64,000 nucleotides of DNA, taken from the NCBI GenBank assembly GCA_025093985.1, contig JACAAK010000013.1, forward strand, positions 744,001 through 808,000, in the 5' to 3' direction. Positions 19,640-30,033 of the stretch are shown in pieces. Both the position numbers and the translations under genes were made by a program. Source of the stretch: Calvatia gigantea. Lineage: Eukaryota > Basidiomycota > Agaricomycetes > Agaricales > Lycoperdaceae. The notes beneath the pieces were generated by a model, which saw only the letters and a program-made list of their open reading frames with translations, was not told the DNA's origin and did not search any database. Every line of letters starts with the position of its first letter. The first letter of the stretch is position 1.

Positions 19640-20581
19640 CTAGCTCCTGGGTCCAGAGCCAGGCAATGGTTGAGCACCCACTCTCCAAGAAACCTATTAT
19701 AACCTTGCCAACACACCATCCTCAGCATAAGGGCTGCTTAAAGCCCTCCTCAAAGATATTGACCAAGCTACCAACAGTGAAATAAAAAACTATTACCACC
19801 CAGAATAAACAGTTGGTTGTCAACCAACACATCACCCTTGCCACCACCTGTATTACTTTCACTGACATATATACAAAATTCACCAATACATCCTCCTCTA
19901 CCAGCCAACACATTCCAGCAATCTTCTGAGCCCTTGACCAGTCTATCCTCACACTGTGTGAACAAGACTGCATCCACAGTCTCTATGACCATATTGACCT
20001 TGGTCTTGAGGTATTCAAATACCTTGATATTGCTGACATATTCCTAGAGCTTGCCAATGTGGCCATGAATCTACTTGGATGAGACAAATCAGCCAAGGAC
20101 CTGGAAATCAACTCCCTCATTACCTGAATCTATACTACCCTCTCTGACCTGCACAACACAGTAAACCCTACACCTCCTACCCATGCTGACATACCAATAG
20201 ACAAAGAAACCACCATCTCTATGAAGGAAGAAGTCAATGCCCTCTACTGTTTCATAAAAACCATTACCCCCCTACAGCTTGTATCAGTTTTTCTCCCTTC
20301 TGCAAGGTTCCTGCACTATATTACTAGGGCAAGAAAAGGACCAACACTACTAGAAGTCAATAGTCAAGAACTACTGGGACAATTCCACTACCACCGACTT
20401 CCCATTCAATGGTGTTCCAGTTCCTATCTGCCAAGATGGTTGAAGCCACTTACCTATTTTCTTTGCATGATCAAATGATGGAAAATTCCTCATTGCAGCC
20501 ACCAAGAAAGCCCTCACTGCCACTGTAGTCAATGAAGACTTCAATGAGCTTCCTGAGGCATAAAGCCTAACTGGGGAGTAT
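19640..20581 (+). pseudogene. Second copy of the gypsy extra ORF, plus strand
   Basis: The plus-strand translation LLGPEPGNG-stop-APT, YYNLANTPSSA-stop-GLL, SMKEEVNALYCFIKTITP matches the extra ORF of element 3, on the opposite strand and starting at the junction with that element's Gag. Downstream it continues beyond the point where element 3 is deleted, in shifting frames, to DFPFNGVPVPICQDG, then FLIAATKKALTATVVNEDFNELPEA and a stop at about 20560. The full product would be about 450 residues. Stops are TAA/TAG/TGA at former Gln, Trp and Arg codons. Confidence 0.6.
20571..20581 (+). promoter_or_regulatory. Polypurine tract before gypsy LTR
   Basis: CTGGGGAGTAT directly precedes the TG of the LTR at 20582 and also the second LTR copy at 22706. 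A purine-rich run in this place is the expected plus-strand primer. Confidence 0.6.
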
Positions 20582-20887
20582 TGTTGTGAACTTCCACCAG
20601 TTACATTGTGTTCCATATCTGTCTACATTCCTATCAGCCTGTGTACCTGTTTCAGCTATTTGTGTCAAGCAATCTCTGAAGTATGACTCATATTAACTAC
20701 AACACCACTCTTGTCAAACATTTCATGTAGTTTCCCATCCATTCAACTGGATTACCTTCTTGTATTTAAGCATACATACAGTCTCCTGTATTCGGTATGC
20801 TTAACCACCTAGTTTCCTTCCCCTTACTTGCCCTCAAGTCTTAGCCTAAGTTGCAGCCTGAGGTTTACTCAGACTAAGGTCATAACA
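20582..20887 (+). repeat. Gypsy family LTR, 306 bp
   Basis: The LTR starts TGTTGTGAAC and ends GGTCATAACA, with near-inverted termini (TGTTGTGA / TCATAACA). It has a TATA-like TATTTAAG near 20762. It is the 3' LTR of the plus-strand fragment at 19.64 kb. A nearly identical copy lies at 22706-23010 and a truncated inverted one at 8982-9040. Confidence 0.88.
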
Positions 20888-21495
20888 GGTAAGTTAGGCT
20901 ACTGGCATACTTATATTTTCTCAGACATAGTATTTGTGGGCTTGGGCAATAATATACTGTTGGTATTATTAACATACAAGTATTATAGAACATTGTTCAC
21001 ATTTATTAGTATAGTAGCTGTTATATACTTAAATACTATAGGTAAGGGCCTTTGACCTTTACCTGATTATTAAGTTAGTTTTTAAACAACTTACTTTTCC
21101 TTATGGACTAATAATATTATTGTATTTGGACAATAAGTAAATAATGTAAAGAAACATAGACAATAAATAGATAATAGACTATAGTTTAATAGAAAGGTAA
21201 TAATATAAGTGATATTTTGATTAGCTAGGTTATAACTGACTAATAGGAAAGTAAGTATTGTAAAGAGAACATGAGTGTAGATAAGAATTATATGGATGTA
21301 CTTCAGTAGAAAAAATGAAAGTAGTGTTACTAAAAGAAAATAAGTGTATAAGGACTATGAATATAGTATAGAAAAAGGTGCTTTATGGACTAAGGTAGTG
21401 ATTTTTTGTAAATAAGACATAAAGATTATAGAATCAAAATAGGTAGTTAGTTAGAAGATGGGAATTGTAGTTTGTAGATTGATAATTGATTGTTG
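20888..21495. other. AT-rich island without genes
   Basis: About 600 bases of low G+C sequence (roughly 30% by eye) with runs such as AATAATATTATTGTATTT. No ORF above background and no recognisable element termini. The first ~95 bases after the LTR (to AACATACAAGTATTA) recur at 23011-23108, so that part belongs to a duplicated block rather than to unique flank. Confidence 0.6.
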
Positions 21496-21499
21496 TTTT

Positions 21500-22075
21500 T
21501 GAATTGTTTATAAAAATGACTGGACTCTTACTCTGATTGTAGATTTAATACTAAGAGAAAAATTAATGAAGTTAAACTGTAACTTGAATAACTCTAAAGA
21601 TTGAAATAACTAAAAGGACTAAAGTACCACCCACACCGAAGGCACAGAATCCAGCCTAGTATTGATTATTATGCAACCAATTATGATGTCATTGATTACA
21701 TCATCATTGACATTTATAATGTCATAAATATTGATTCATAACAATCATTTAGTGGAAGCATGGATGAGAATAAACTTCTTGATGTATAAGGCCCTATGTT
21801 TGGAAAGAGACAAGGTGAGTCAGTTGGCCAAGTAAGTGTTCAAATGCTCATGAACCTACCCAGCCCCCCATGTCGGTAGTGGTGAGGTTCATTTGAAAAC
21901 GATGTAGTGTTGATCGTGAGCTCAAGCCGTTGAATGTCCCTGGTTCAAACTCGTACAAACACCTCCAGTCCCATCACCGAACTCTTGCCCGAACAGCTTT
22001 AAACTCTCCCCACGTACCCCATCTGTAAGTTCTGATTATCTCTCACACAACATTCAACAGACTCTCAACACCAGG
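21500..22075. repeat. Duplicated ~560-bp block upstream of FunK1 copies (copy 1), with tRNA-like A/B boxes
   Basis: The block from TTTATAAAAATGACTGG to CAACAGACTCTC recurs at 24374-24930 with only scattered one-base differences. It contains TGGCCAAGTAAG at 21825-21836, 11 of 12 bases of the RNA polymerase III A-box consensus, and GGTTCAAACTC at 21942-21952, close to the B box. The right end contains a splice-like GTAAGTTCTGAT...CAACAG that leads into the FunK1 first coding segment. Confidence 0.55.
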
Positions 22076-22387
22076 ATCGAAGGGTTCCTTACTCAGGGTA
22101 CAATGGAAGATATGGATAGTCGTTTCATCTCTACCACTCCTCAACAACTCCTGTCACATTTTTTCAAGAAAGTAGCGAGGGACAACAACTCCAATGGTAA
22201 TGTCATCCTAAACAGAGTTACCCAGACATTACCATCTATCCTCAAAGACAACTCAGATGATGAGACATTCCATTAGCTGCCTGAACATCCAGACAAAGTA
22301 TTAGACTTCTCCAACAGAGAAGGAGACTACCTTCTATATGCTCCAGACACCCTTGAATATCCAGATGTCCCTGGTTTCAAAAAAAAC

Positions 22388-23108
22388 CATTACCCCCCTA
22401 CAGCTTGTATCAGTTTTTCTCCCTTCTGCAAGGTTCGCACTATATTACTAGGGCAAGAAAAGGACCAACACTACTAGAAGTCAATAGTCAAGAACTACTG
22501 GGACAATTCCACTACCACCGACTTCCCATTCAATGGTGTTCCAGTTCCTATCTGCCAAGATGGTTGAAGCCACTTACCTATTTTCTTTGCATGATCAAAT
22601 GATGGAAAATTCCTCATTGCAGCCACCAAGAAAGCCCTCACTGCCACTGTAGTCAATGAAGACTTCAATGAGCTTCCTGAGGCATAAAGCCTAACTGGGG
22701 AGTATTGTTGTGAACTTCCACCAGTTACATTGTGTTCCATATCTTCTACATTCCTATCAGCCTGTGTACCTGTTTCAGCTATTTGTGTCAAGCAATCTCT
22801 GAAGTATGACTCATATTAACTACAACACCACTCTTGTCAAACATTTCATGTAGTTTCCCATCCATTCAACTGGATTACCTTCTTGTATTTAAGCATACAT
22901 ACAGTCTCCTGTATTCGGTATGCTTAACCACCTAGTTTCCTTCCCCTTACTTGCCCTCAAGTCTTAGCCTAAGTTGCAGCCTGAGGTTTACTCAGACTAA
23001 GGTCATAACAGGTAAGTTAGGCTACTGGCATACTTATATTTTCTCAGACATAGTATTTGTGGGCTTGGGCAATAATATACTGTTGGTATTATTAACATAC
23101 AAGTATTA
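22388..23108 (+). repeat. Second copy of gypsy extra-ORF end, LTR and 3' flank
   Basis: This ~720-bp stretch repeats 20262-20982 almost base for base, from AACCATTACCCCCCTACAG to AACATACAAGTATTA. Visible differences are a few one- or two-base indels. Because the copy includes ~95 bases of non-LTR sequence beyond the LTR end, it arose by duplication of DNA rather than retrotransposition. Confidence 0.88.
22706..23010 (+). repeat. Gypsy family LTR, second copy, 305 bp
   Basis: Begins TGTTGTGAAC and ends GGTCATAACA; differs from 20582-20887 by a one-base deletion in ATCTTCTAC versus ATCTGTCTAC. It is preceded by the same polypurine stretch CTGGGGAGTAT. Confidence 0.88.
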
Positions 23109-24236
23109 CTAAACAGAATTAGAGTCATGTCGAGACGTATGTAAAGATGACTACTAAACGAGCCTTGAGTACGATATAGTGAGTTAACAACCTGCAACTG
23201 GATGGGCAATAATACCTTCGAGACGGTTAGCATCAACAGTGGCCTTGGGGAGAATTCTGCACACAAAGCATCAGTAAAGCTCTGCAATCAAGTGTTGAGC
23301 ACGATACGGGGCAATGTTGCAACCAAGCTGGATGAAGTTTTGCGACCGGAGGACCCATCCCACCTGATTGGGTTTGTTTATAACCAGTTTTATTGCATTG
23401 ATTCCCCCCCAACAAATCACTTTGAGCATCAACCTATCTCAAAAACACATAGGATCATCTGACAGATAAACATCTACTACCCAATTCTTTTGGAAAGCAT
23501 GGAAACATGCCCTGAGTTTCTCTCAAGGCCATATGAACCATAACACCGGAATGGTCGGGTATGGTTTACGTTCATTTCAAACTCCCGCCAATGATGAACA
23601 ATTTCTTCAGACCCTGGTGCAAATTTGTGACGACCGCCAGACCGCGATTGCCCGAACAATTCAGCACTCTCCCAACTTAACCCATTCGTTACTTCTTTTT
23701 ATTCTCTCCCGATTCACTCTCGCAGACGGGATCGAACGAGCTTTTATCCTAAGGGTGACCAGATTGATATCTCCTTCATGGTCGAACCCTCCGAACGATA
23801 TGGCGGTCAGCTTTTCAACAAAGCAGCAGTTTACAGCGGGGGCAATGGTGCTCCGGGACAACTGGACAATGGAACGTTTTAAGGAACCGGATGGCGGTAC
23901 TTACGAGAAGTTTTACGAATCCCGGAACAGTCCTTTATTGGAAGGGCAGGAAACTAGCCAAAGGCACTTCCCACAGTCCATCATGCTAAATTTGGAACCA
24001 CAAACCAGCGAATCGTATAGGCTTGGGCACGAGAAAGGATATGCCCGCAACCAAGCATCGTTTTCGAACCGTTGGACGACACACTTCACTGATAGAGCCA
24101 TATCCCCTTACTCATTGGAAATTGAAACCGAATTACATCAATACCTAAAGACCAATGATAGACATTCAATAGTGCCTAAACCAACAAGATTTTCTCCAAT
24201 AGAGAAAGGAATCCTTCTAAGTCAGACTTAGTTCAG

Positions 24237-24373
24237 AGTCCCTGGTTTCAAAACAAAACCTACACCGAAATAACTGCTCTTCAACTCAACTAAATTAAAC
24301 AAGAAGCACCAACACCACTTGGTCAACAACAATATTAAATTAATACAAAGACCTCCATAAGGTCCTCTAGTAG
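24237..24373. other. Short non-coding spacer
   Basis: Between degraded FunK1 copy a and the second duplicated block lies ~135 bases, AC-rich, starting GTCCCTGGTTTCAAAAC. That phrase also precedes the gypsy insertion at about 22370, so it may mark a shared recombination junction. No gene seen. Confidence 0.4.
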
Positions 24374-24936
24374 TTTATAAACATGACTGGACTCTTACTC
24401 TGATTGTAGATTAATACTAAGAGAAAAATTAATGAAGTAAACTGTAACTTGAATAACTCTAAGATTGAAATAACTAAAAGGACTAAAGTACCACCCACAC
24501 CGAAGGCACAGAATCCAGCCTAGTATTGATTATTATGCAACCAATTATGATGTCATTGATTACATCATCATTGACATTTATAATGTCATAAATATTGATT
24601 CATAACAATCATTTAGTGGAAGCATGGATGAGAATAAACTTCTTGATGTATAAGGCCCTATGTTTGGAAAGAGACAAGGTGAGTCAGTTGGCCAAGTAAG
24701 TGTTCAAATGCTCATGAACCTACCCAGCCCCCCATGTCGGTAGTGTGAGGTTCATTTGAAAACGATGTAGTGTTGATCGTGAGCTCAAGGCCGTTGAATG
24801 TCCCTGTTCAAACTCGTACAAACACCTCCAGTCCCATCAACGAACCTCTTGCCCGAACAGCTTTAAACTCTCCCCACGTACCCCATCTGTAAGTTCTGAT
24901 TATCTCTCACACAACATTCAACAGACTCTCACTAAA
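24374..24936. repeat. Duplicated ~560-bp block upstream of FunK1 (copy 2)
   Basis: Repeats 21500-22075 with losses of single bases inside short runs (for example GATTTAAT to GATTAAT, CCTGGTTC to CCTGTTC) and almost no substitutions. The B box is damaged by one of these losses. It abuts the truncated start of FunK1 copy b. Confidence 0.85.
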
Positions 24937-27135
24937 CAGAGTTAGGAGTCATGTCGAGACGTCATGTAAAGATGGCTTACTACAACGAGCGTTGAACGAA
25001 TAGTGAGTCAACCGCTGGCAGACTGGAGGTGCAAACTAACTACCGTTCGACGGTTAGCATCAACAGTGGCCTTGGGGAGAATTCTGCACACAAAGCATCA
25101 GTAAAGCTCTGCAATCAAGTGTTGAGCACGATACGGGGCAATGTTGCAACCAAGCTGGATGAAGTTTTGCGACCGGAGGACCCATCCCACCTGATTGGGT
25201 TTGTCCGCTATGATACTCTTCCCTTGGTCTACGACTGGTTAAAGAAGGATAAAACTCCCGCTCTGTGTTCATTACCTTTCAACCCTGATATATTGATAGT
25301 AATGAAGAATACCATCAAGGACTACGAGGCCAGTCAAACTCATTTGAAGTGTCACGCTTTCGACCCCAGTGAATCACCCAAGGCCGATGAAAAGGCCTTC
25401 AGGATCAGGATCAAGGACGTGCTTGGCTGCGTGGAAGTGATACAGGAACAGGGATTTAGCCAAAAATTTGACAGTGCGCAATCTTTACTAGGACGGGAAT
25501 CGGAATCATCGCAGGTATCAGAGGTTTCCACAAGTGAGAGTCTTCCTCAGCCATTTGTCTCGTAGCTGAGTTGATTGCAAGGCTCCCCCTCCAAACGGAA
25601 GTCCGCTTTGAGCAGGCTCGCGGCCCCTAGCTCTCAAAAACACAACAGAACATCATCTGACAGTTGCGCATCGTCAACCTCACCCAATTCTCATCTTGCT
25701 CAGCTTGGAAACTATGCCTCTGAGTTTCTCTCGCGGGGGCCATATGTAACACATAACATTGGAATCAGGATCAAGGGTATGTTCACTCTCTCCTCAATCT
25801 CCCGCCAATGCATGACACAATTTCTTCAGACGATAGAGTGCAAATTTGTTGGTTCGACCGCCAGACCGCGATTGCCACTGAAGAATTCAGCATTGTCAAA
25901 GATTTTAACATATTCGTTGCTTCAATTGTTGTTCTCTCCCGATTCTCTCTCGCAGACTGGGGTATCGCAACCGAGCTCTATCCTAAGGGTGACCAGATTG
26001 AGTATCTCCTTCAGGGTGGTCGAACCCTCCGAATCGATATGGCGGTCAGGCCAATCTGCCATCGCATCAGTTTACACGGTCGGGGGACAATGGTGCTCCG
26101 GGGGCAACTGGACAATGGAACTTCTAAGGAACCCGTGGTTGTCAAGGTATCTTACGTAGAAGTTTGGCGACTCCCGGAACAGTCCTTTATTCGTGAAGGG
26201 CAGGAAACTAGCACAAAGGACCACTTCCCTATAATCCATCATGCTAAAGATTTGGGAACCCCAACCAGCGACATTCGTATGGGCTTGGGCCACGAGAAAG
26301 GATATGCCCGGAATCGTCACATCATCGTTTTCGAACCGTTGGACGACATCACTTCACTGACTTTTTTCGGCCAGGTCGCCCAGGTATGGATGGACTGTTT
26401 GAGAGGTGAGTGTTTGTGTGGCCCCTCTGGAGCAGAATACGCTAAGTTCCGACTCCAGCTCATCGCGAGATGTGGAAGGCGGGGTATGAACATGGTGATA
26501 TCAGCATCTACAATCTGATGTATCGCAAAAACGACGAAAGTGGAACCAACAAAATTGTGGGGATTCTGAACGACTGGGACCTGGCTACGTCGCGTAAACC
26601 TGAACATGGTAAAGCTGCAGGGAGTGCTGAAGGGACGTGGACAGGTACACTCCCATTCGCCTCCCTCGAATTGGTCAAGCATCATGACAAACCATATGTC
26701 CGCAAATATCGACATGACGTGGAGTCGTTTGGTTGGTGTCTGCTTTACATCTGCCTGGATGACTCTTCCCCCGAGAATCTTGAATTACTCAGGAAATGGC
26801 ATATTTTCGGACAAAGTTATGCTGGGAGGATCGTCTTTCTGGAGTATATGGGAGGCTACAAACCTCGCAAGGGATTCAGAGTTTTGTATCTGTTCGCCAT
26901 ACGGTTCATGCATTGGCTTACGCGGGATGTGATCGGCATGTTTAAGTCTCGACGTGACCGCCGGTTGATGCCTGTCAAGCAAATCTCCCTCCAGGAGAGT
27001 AATGCTAGTGATTCAGACGAAAGTGATCTAGTCCAGCTCCAACCCGAACAAAATCATCAGGAACCCGGTGACGACGAAATTTGGGAGCATGCGAGTGGAA
27101 TGTTCTTGGAGCAATTCAAGTACGAATTCAAGTAG
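24937..27135 (+). CDS. FunK1-type fungal protein kinase (copy b), best-preserved copy, N-terminus deleted
   Basis: Four consistent exons can be read: 25058-25533, 25582-25776, 25830-26405 and 26459-27135, with introns of 48-53 nt whose GT...AG ends and phases all agree. A partial upstream exon (24937-25002) retains only CKDG-like sequence; the first coding segment seen in copies c and d is deleted, fused to the upstream repeat. The kinase domain lies in the last two exons: KEPVVVKVSY (Lys of the ATP site), GYEHGDISIYNLMYR (catalytic loop, HGD in place of HRD, Asn retained), LNDWDLAT (DFG equivalent) and GTLPFASLELV (APE region). The tail is acidic. FunK1 kinases probably act in the cytosol or nucleus on unknown substrates. 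No in-frame stop was found, but the start is uncertain. Confidence 0.82.
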
Positions 27136-27139
27136 TCGT

Positions 27140-27310
27140 GATTTTTATCCACGTCTAACCTCTGAATATACTCCTCGTGTAAGATACTCCTTGTGTACAT
27201 ACCCGATATTCACGGTCCATATGCATAGCCTTGAATGACACCTTAGCTAATTTTCTTAACGCACACTCCGTCAGACCTTTTCACTTTTCAGCTTCTGGGT
27301 TGCCCAAATC
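27140..27310. other. Spacer between FunK1 copies
   Basis: About 170 bases between the stop of copy b and the first readable part of copy c. It presumably holds the terminator of one and promoter of the other. No distinct motif identified. Confidence 0.4.
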
Positions 27311-29735
27311 AGTCGGCGGTTGGGAGTCCCACCGGGCCGCCCACCAACCCCGACGTGCCGGTCGAACCGCGCACAGGATTACCAGCGACCACACAACTTC
27401 GGAAAAACACCAGCTGGCCCCTTTCACGAAGAGCAGTTCCGCGAGTAAGTTCTGAATATTCTGCTGTATTAATCAGACTTAAAGCCAAGCATCAGAAAGG
27501 CGCAGGACCTGATTCAGAGGGTTAAGAACGATATAGACGATCATGTCCTCCCGGTCACCCCGCAGGAACTTCTGTCTGATTTCTTCAAGAGAGTCGCGAA
27601 GGACGATAAACACAAAGGCAATGATGTCCTGAACTCCGTCGTGGGCATTGTTGCAGAGCCATGTAAAGATGGTGTGCTTCAACGGGCATTGACCAGCTAG
27701 TGAGTCCACCGTCGGCCAGGTGTGAGGCATGGACTGACTGCTTTTCGACGATCAGTGTGAAGAGTGGTCTCAAAGAAAAGGAAAGCTACAAACCATTGGT
27801 CAACCCGTGCAACACAGCGTTGAGCACAATGCGAGGGTCAGAGGTTGTGACCAAGCTGGAGAGGGTTTTGCAGCCCGAGGACCCATCTCACCTGGTCGAG
27901 TTTGTCCGCTACAATACCCTCTCCCTGGTTTACGACTGGCTTTCGAAACCGAAAAACGGGGGACCTGCAGCTCCACGCTCACTAACTCTCAAACCCGATA
28001 TCTTGATCGCGATGAAGAATGCCATCAAGGACTACACAGACAACCAAGCGATGTTGAAGGGCAAGAAGGAAGGCGTAGAGGATCGCCATTTTGATCCCGG
28101 TGATGCTCCCTGAGCTGATGAAAGTCCACGGATTGGGATCAAGAACGTACTTGGCTGCATCGAGGTGGAACAGGAACGAAATTCGGCGAGAAAGTCGACA
28201 GGGTGCGCTTCGCATTGAGCCAAGAGTCCGAATTATTGCAAGTGTCAGGGGCCTCAAGTAAATGATTTCTTCGGTGATTTGTGTCGTGGCTGGGGTTTAT
28301 TGCAAGGCTCTCAAGCTGAAGTCTGCTTCAAGTAGGCTCGAGGTTCCGGGCTCTCAAAAACGCAGTAAAACTCCATCGGGATCCCATGGATCGTCAAATT
28401 CGCCAACGACACCCAACGCTCACCTTACCCAGCTCGGAAACTATGCTTGCGAGTATTTCTCGTGGGGACCATACGTAGCACGTAATGTGGGAATGGAGAT
28501 TAAGAGTGTTCTTTTTTCTTCATCTCCCCCGATGCATGACGCAGTACTTCCAGACGATACCGTGCAAATTTGTTGGTTCGACCGCCAGACCACGATCTCC
28601 ACCGAAGAATTCAAGATTGTCGAAAACTTCGACTTATTTGTGCGCTTCAATCGTCGCTCTCTCCAGACACTCTCTCGCGGACTGGGGTATCGCAACTGAA
28701 CTCTATCCTAAGAACGGCCAGATCAAATATCGCCTTCAGGGCGGTCAGACCTTGTGGATTGATATGTCGGTCAAGCCAATCTGCCATCGTATCACTTTGT
28801 ACGGCCAGGGGACGATGGTCCTTCAAGGGGAATCGGATACCACTGCCACAAAGGAACCTGTGGTCATCAAGGTATCATATTCAGAGGTTCGACGACTTCG
28901 GGAGCAACTTTTTACCAACAAGGGGCTGCAAACTGACAGCTGGGAGCAGCTCCCTAAGATCTACCATGCCGAGGATTTTGGAAGCCCAACCAGCAACATC
29001 CGCGAGCGCCTGAACCACGGGAAAGGATGCGCCCGGATACGTCAAATCATCGTTTCTGAACCTTTGGACGACATCACTTCGTTGATTGAGAGCGAGCAGG
29101 TTGCTCGGGTATGGAAGGACGGCCTAAAGGGTGAGCCTTCCTGTGGTCCGGACAGAACAGAATGCTAATACCGGCCTCTAGCCCATCGTGAGATGTGGAC
29201 GGCGAATCGGATATGAACACGGTGATATAAGCATCTATAATCTGATGTACCGCAAACAGGGTCCTAAACGACTGGGACCCTGCTACGTGGCGTAATGTTG
29301 TTGGAGACCCGACTGTGGAGAAAGGAAAACGGACTGGCACGCTTCCCTTCGCCGTGCTTGAATTAGTTGAGAAACGTGATGGGCCAGAAACTCGAAGACA
29401 CCAGCATGATTTGGAGTCCTTTGGTTGGTGTTTGCTTTAAACCTGTCTCAATCGCCCCGAGAATCGAGAATTCCTCAAGGCTTTGGCGTGGTCCAGCACT
29501 CACCTGTCTTGAGAGGTTCATGTTTCTGCACAGGATGAAGGGGGAAAACGCGCGCTCGGGATTTGAACGCTTGTATACGTTTGCCCAGGTAGTCATGCGT
29601 TGGCTTATGTTCGACGTGGCAGCCTTCTGGGAGGAAAAAGATGAGACCTGGCAAGAACCGGACGACAGTAAAATTTGGGAGAGCGTGCTCGAGTTTCTCG
29701 AGAGGGACCCATCAACCTTTGAGGGGCTCAAGTAA
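27310..29735 (+). pseudogene. FunK1-type kinase (copy c), frameshifted
   Basis: Complete in extent. A Pro/Thr-rich N-terminal exon lies at about 27310-27450, then QELLSDFFKRVAKDDKHKGN and EPCKDGVLQRALTS at 27530-27697, an intron, and LVEFVRYNTLSLVYDWL. Later come GPYVARNVGMEIKS, QICWFDRQTTISTEEF and the kinase domain. Damage: TGA at about 28112 where copy b has a sense codon before ADE, a one-base shift near 28640, a shift after HREMWTA at about 29210, and DWDPAT for DWDLAT. The Lys motif KEPVVIKVSY is present. Distinct from copy b at many codons, so it is an older tandem duplicate. Ends with FEGLK and stop at 29735. Confidence 0.82.
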
Positions 29736-30033
29736 TAGTTCAGCCCCCTAGATACGTTGTTATTCGTGATGCTTGACAAAGCAATATCAAGATTAGTGTC
29801 CTTTTGTCCCTGCCCTCTTCCTTGAATAAGTCCTCACCTTTCTGTTCACCATTTCTCGGTTAGACGCCAACAACCTCCTTTTCTAGTTCACTCAATCCGG
29901 TTAAATACCCCTCCCGCGTTGACACGAATTATGAACATATTTCTCTGGGTCCCGAAGCTTCGAAGCGCACTTTGAAAATGGACCACAGGGTTGTATGGCA
30001 GTAAATGAGAATCAATGAATAGTTTGCTTGATC
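29736..30033. other. Intergenic, no gene seen
   Basis: Downstream flank of FunK1 copy c. Only short shadow frames; no repeat termini recognised. Confidence 0.4.

Larger units (their letters stand above)
8982..19643 (-). mobile_element. Chromodomain Ty3/gypsy retrotransposon (element 3) with nested copia element
   Basis: On the minus strand from 19636 the order is acidic Gag, two zinc knuckles, protease, RT, RNase H, integrase, complete chromodomain, then an additional ORF, then a fragment of the 3' LTR ending at 8982. A 5.2-kb copia element splits the additional ORF. The 5' LTR is missing: at about 19640 the sequence switches directly into a plus-strand copy of the family. CpG is strongly depleted and in-frame TGAs sit mainly at Arg positions. 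It belongs to the same family as element 2 but lies in the opposite orientation, forming a long imperfect inverted repeat. Confidence 0.92.
22070..24236 (+). pseudogene. FunK1 kinase copy a, degraded and interrupted
   Basis: The N-terminal segment TLNTRIEGFLTQG, then QQLLSHFFKKVARDNNSNGN is readable at 22070-22205. A block of gypsy sequence (22388-23108) then interrupts. From 23110 the rest aligns with copy b (24940-26360) but with an insertion or deletion every few to tens of bases, so no domain stays in frame. Blocks such as GQLDNG-like and ATDGGTYEKFYESRN are all that survive. It ends near 24105; 24110-24236 is unrelated sequence. FunK1 kinases are a fungal-specific expansion of Hanks-type kinases. 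Confidence 0.8.

Noticed and set aside
4230..19640. Reassigned genetic code or selenocysteine-like readthrough to explain the many in-frame TGAs
   Set aside because: TGA is also used as a normal stop by intact host genes here, CpG is depleted throughout, and TAG/TAA from CAG/CAA also occur. Deamination explains everything without recoding.
20888..21495. AT-rich island as mitochondrial insertion or centromere core
   Set aside because: No mitochondrial gene fragment is recognisable and the stretch is only 600 bases, adjoining known repeat ends.
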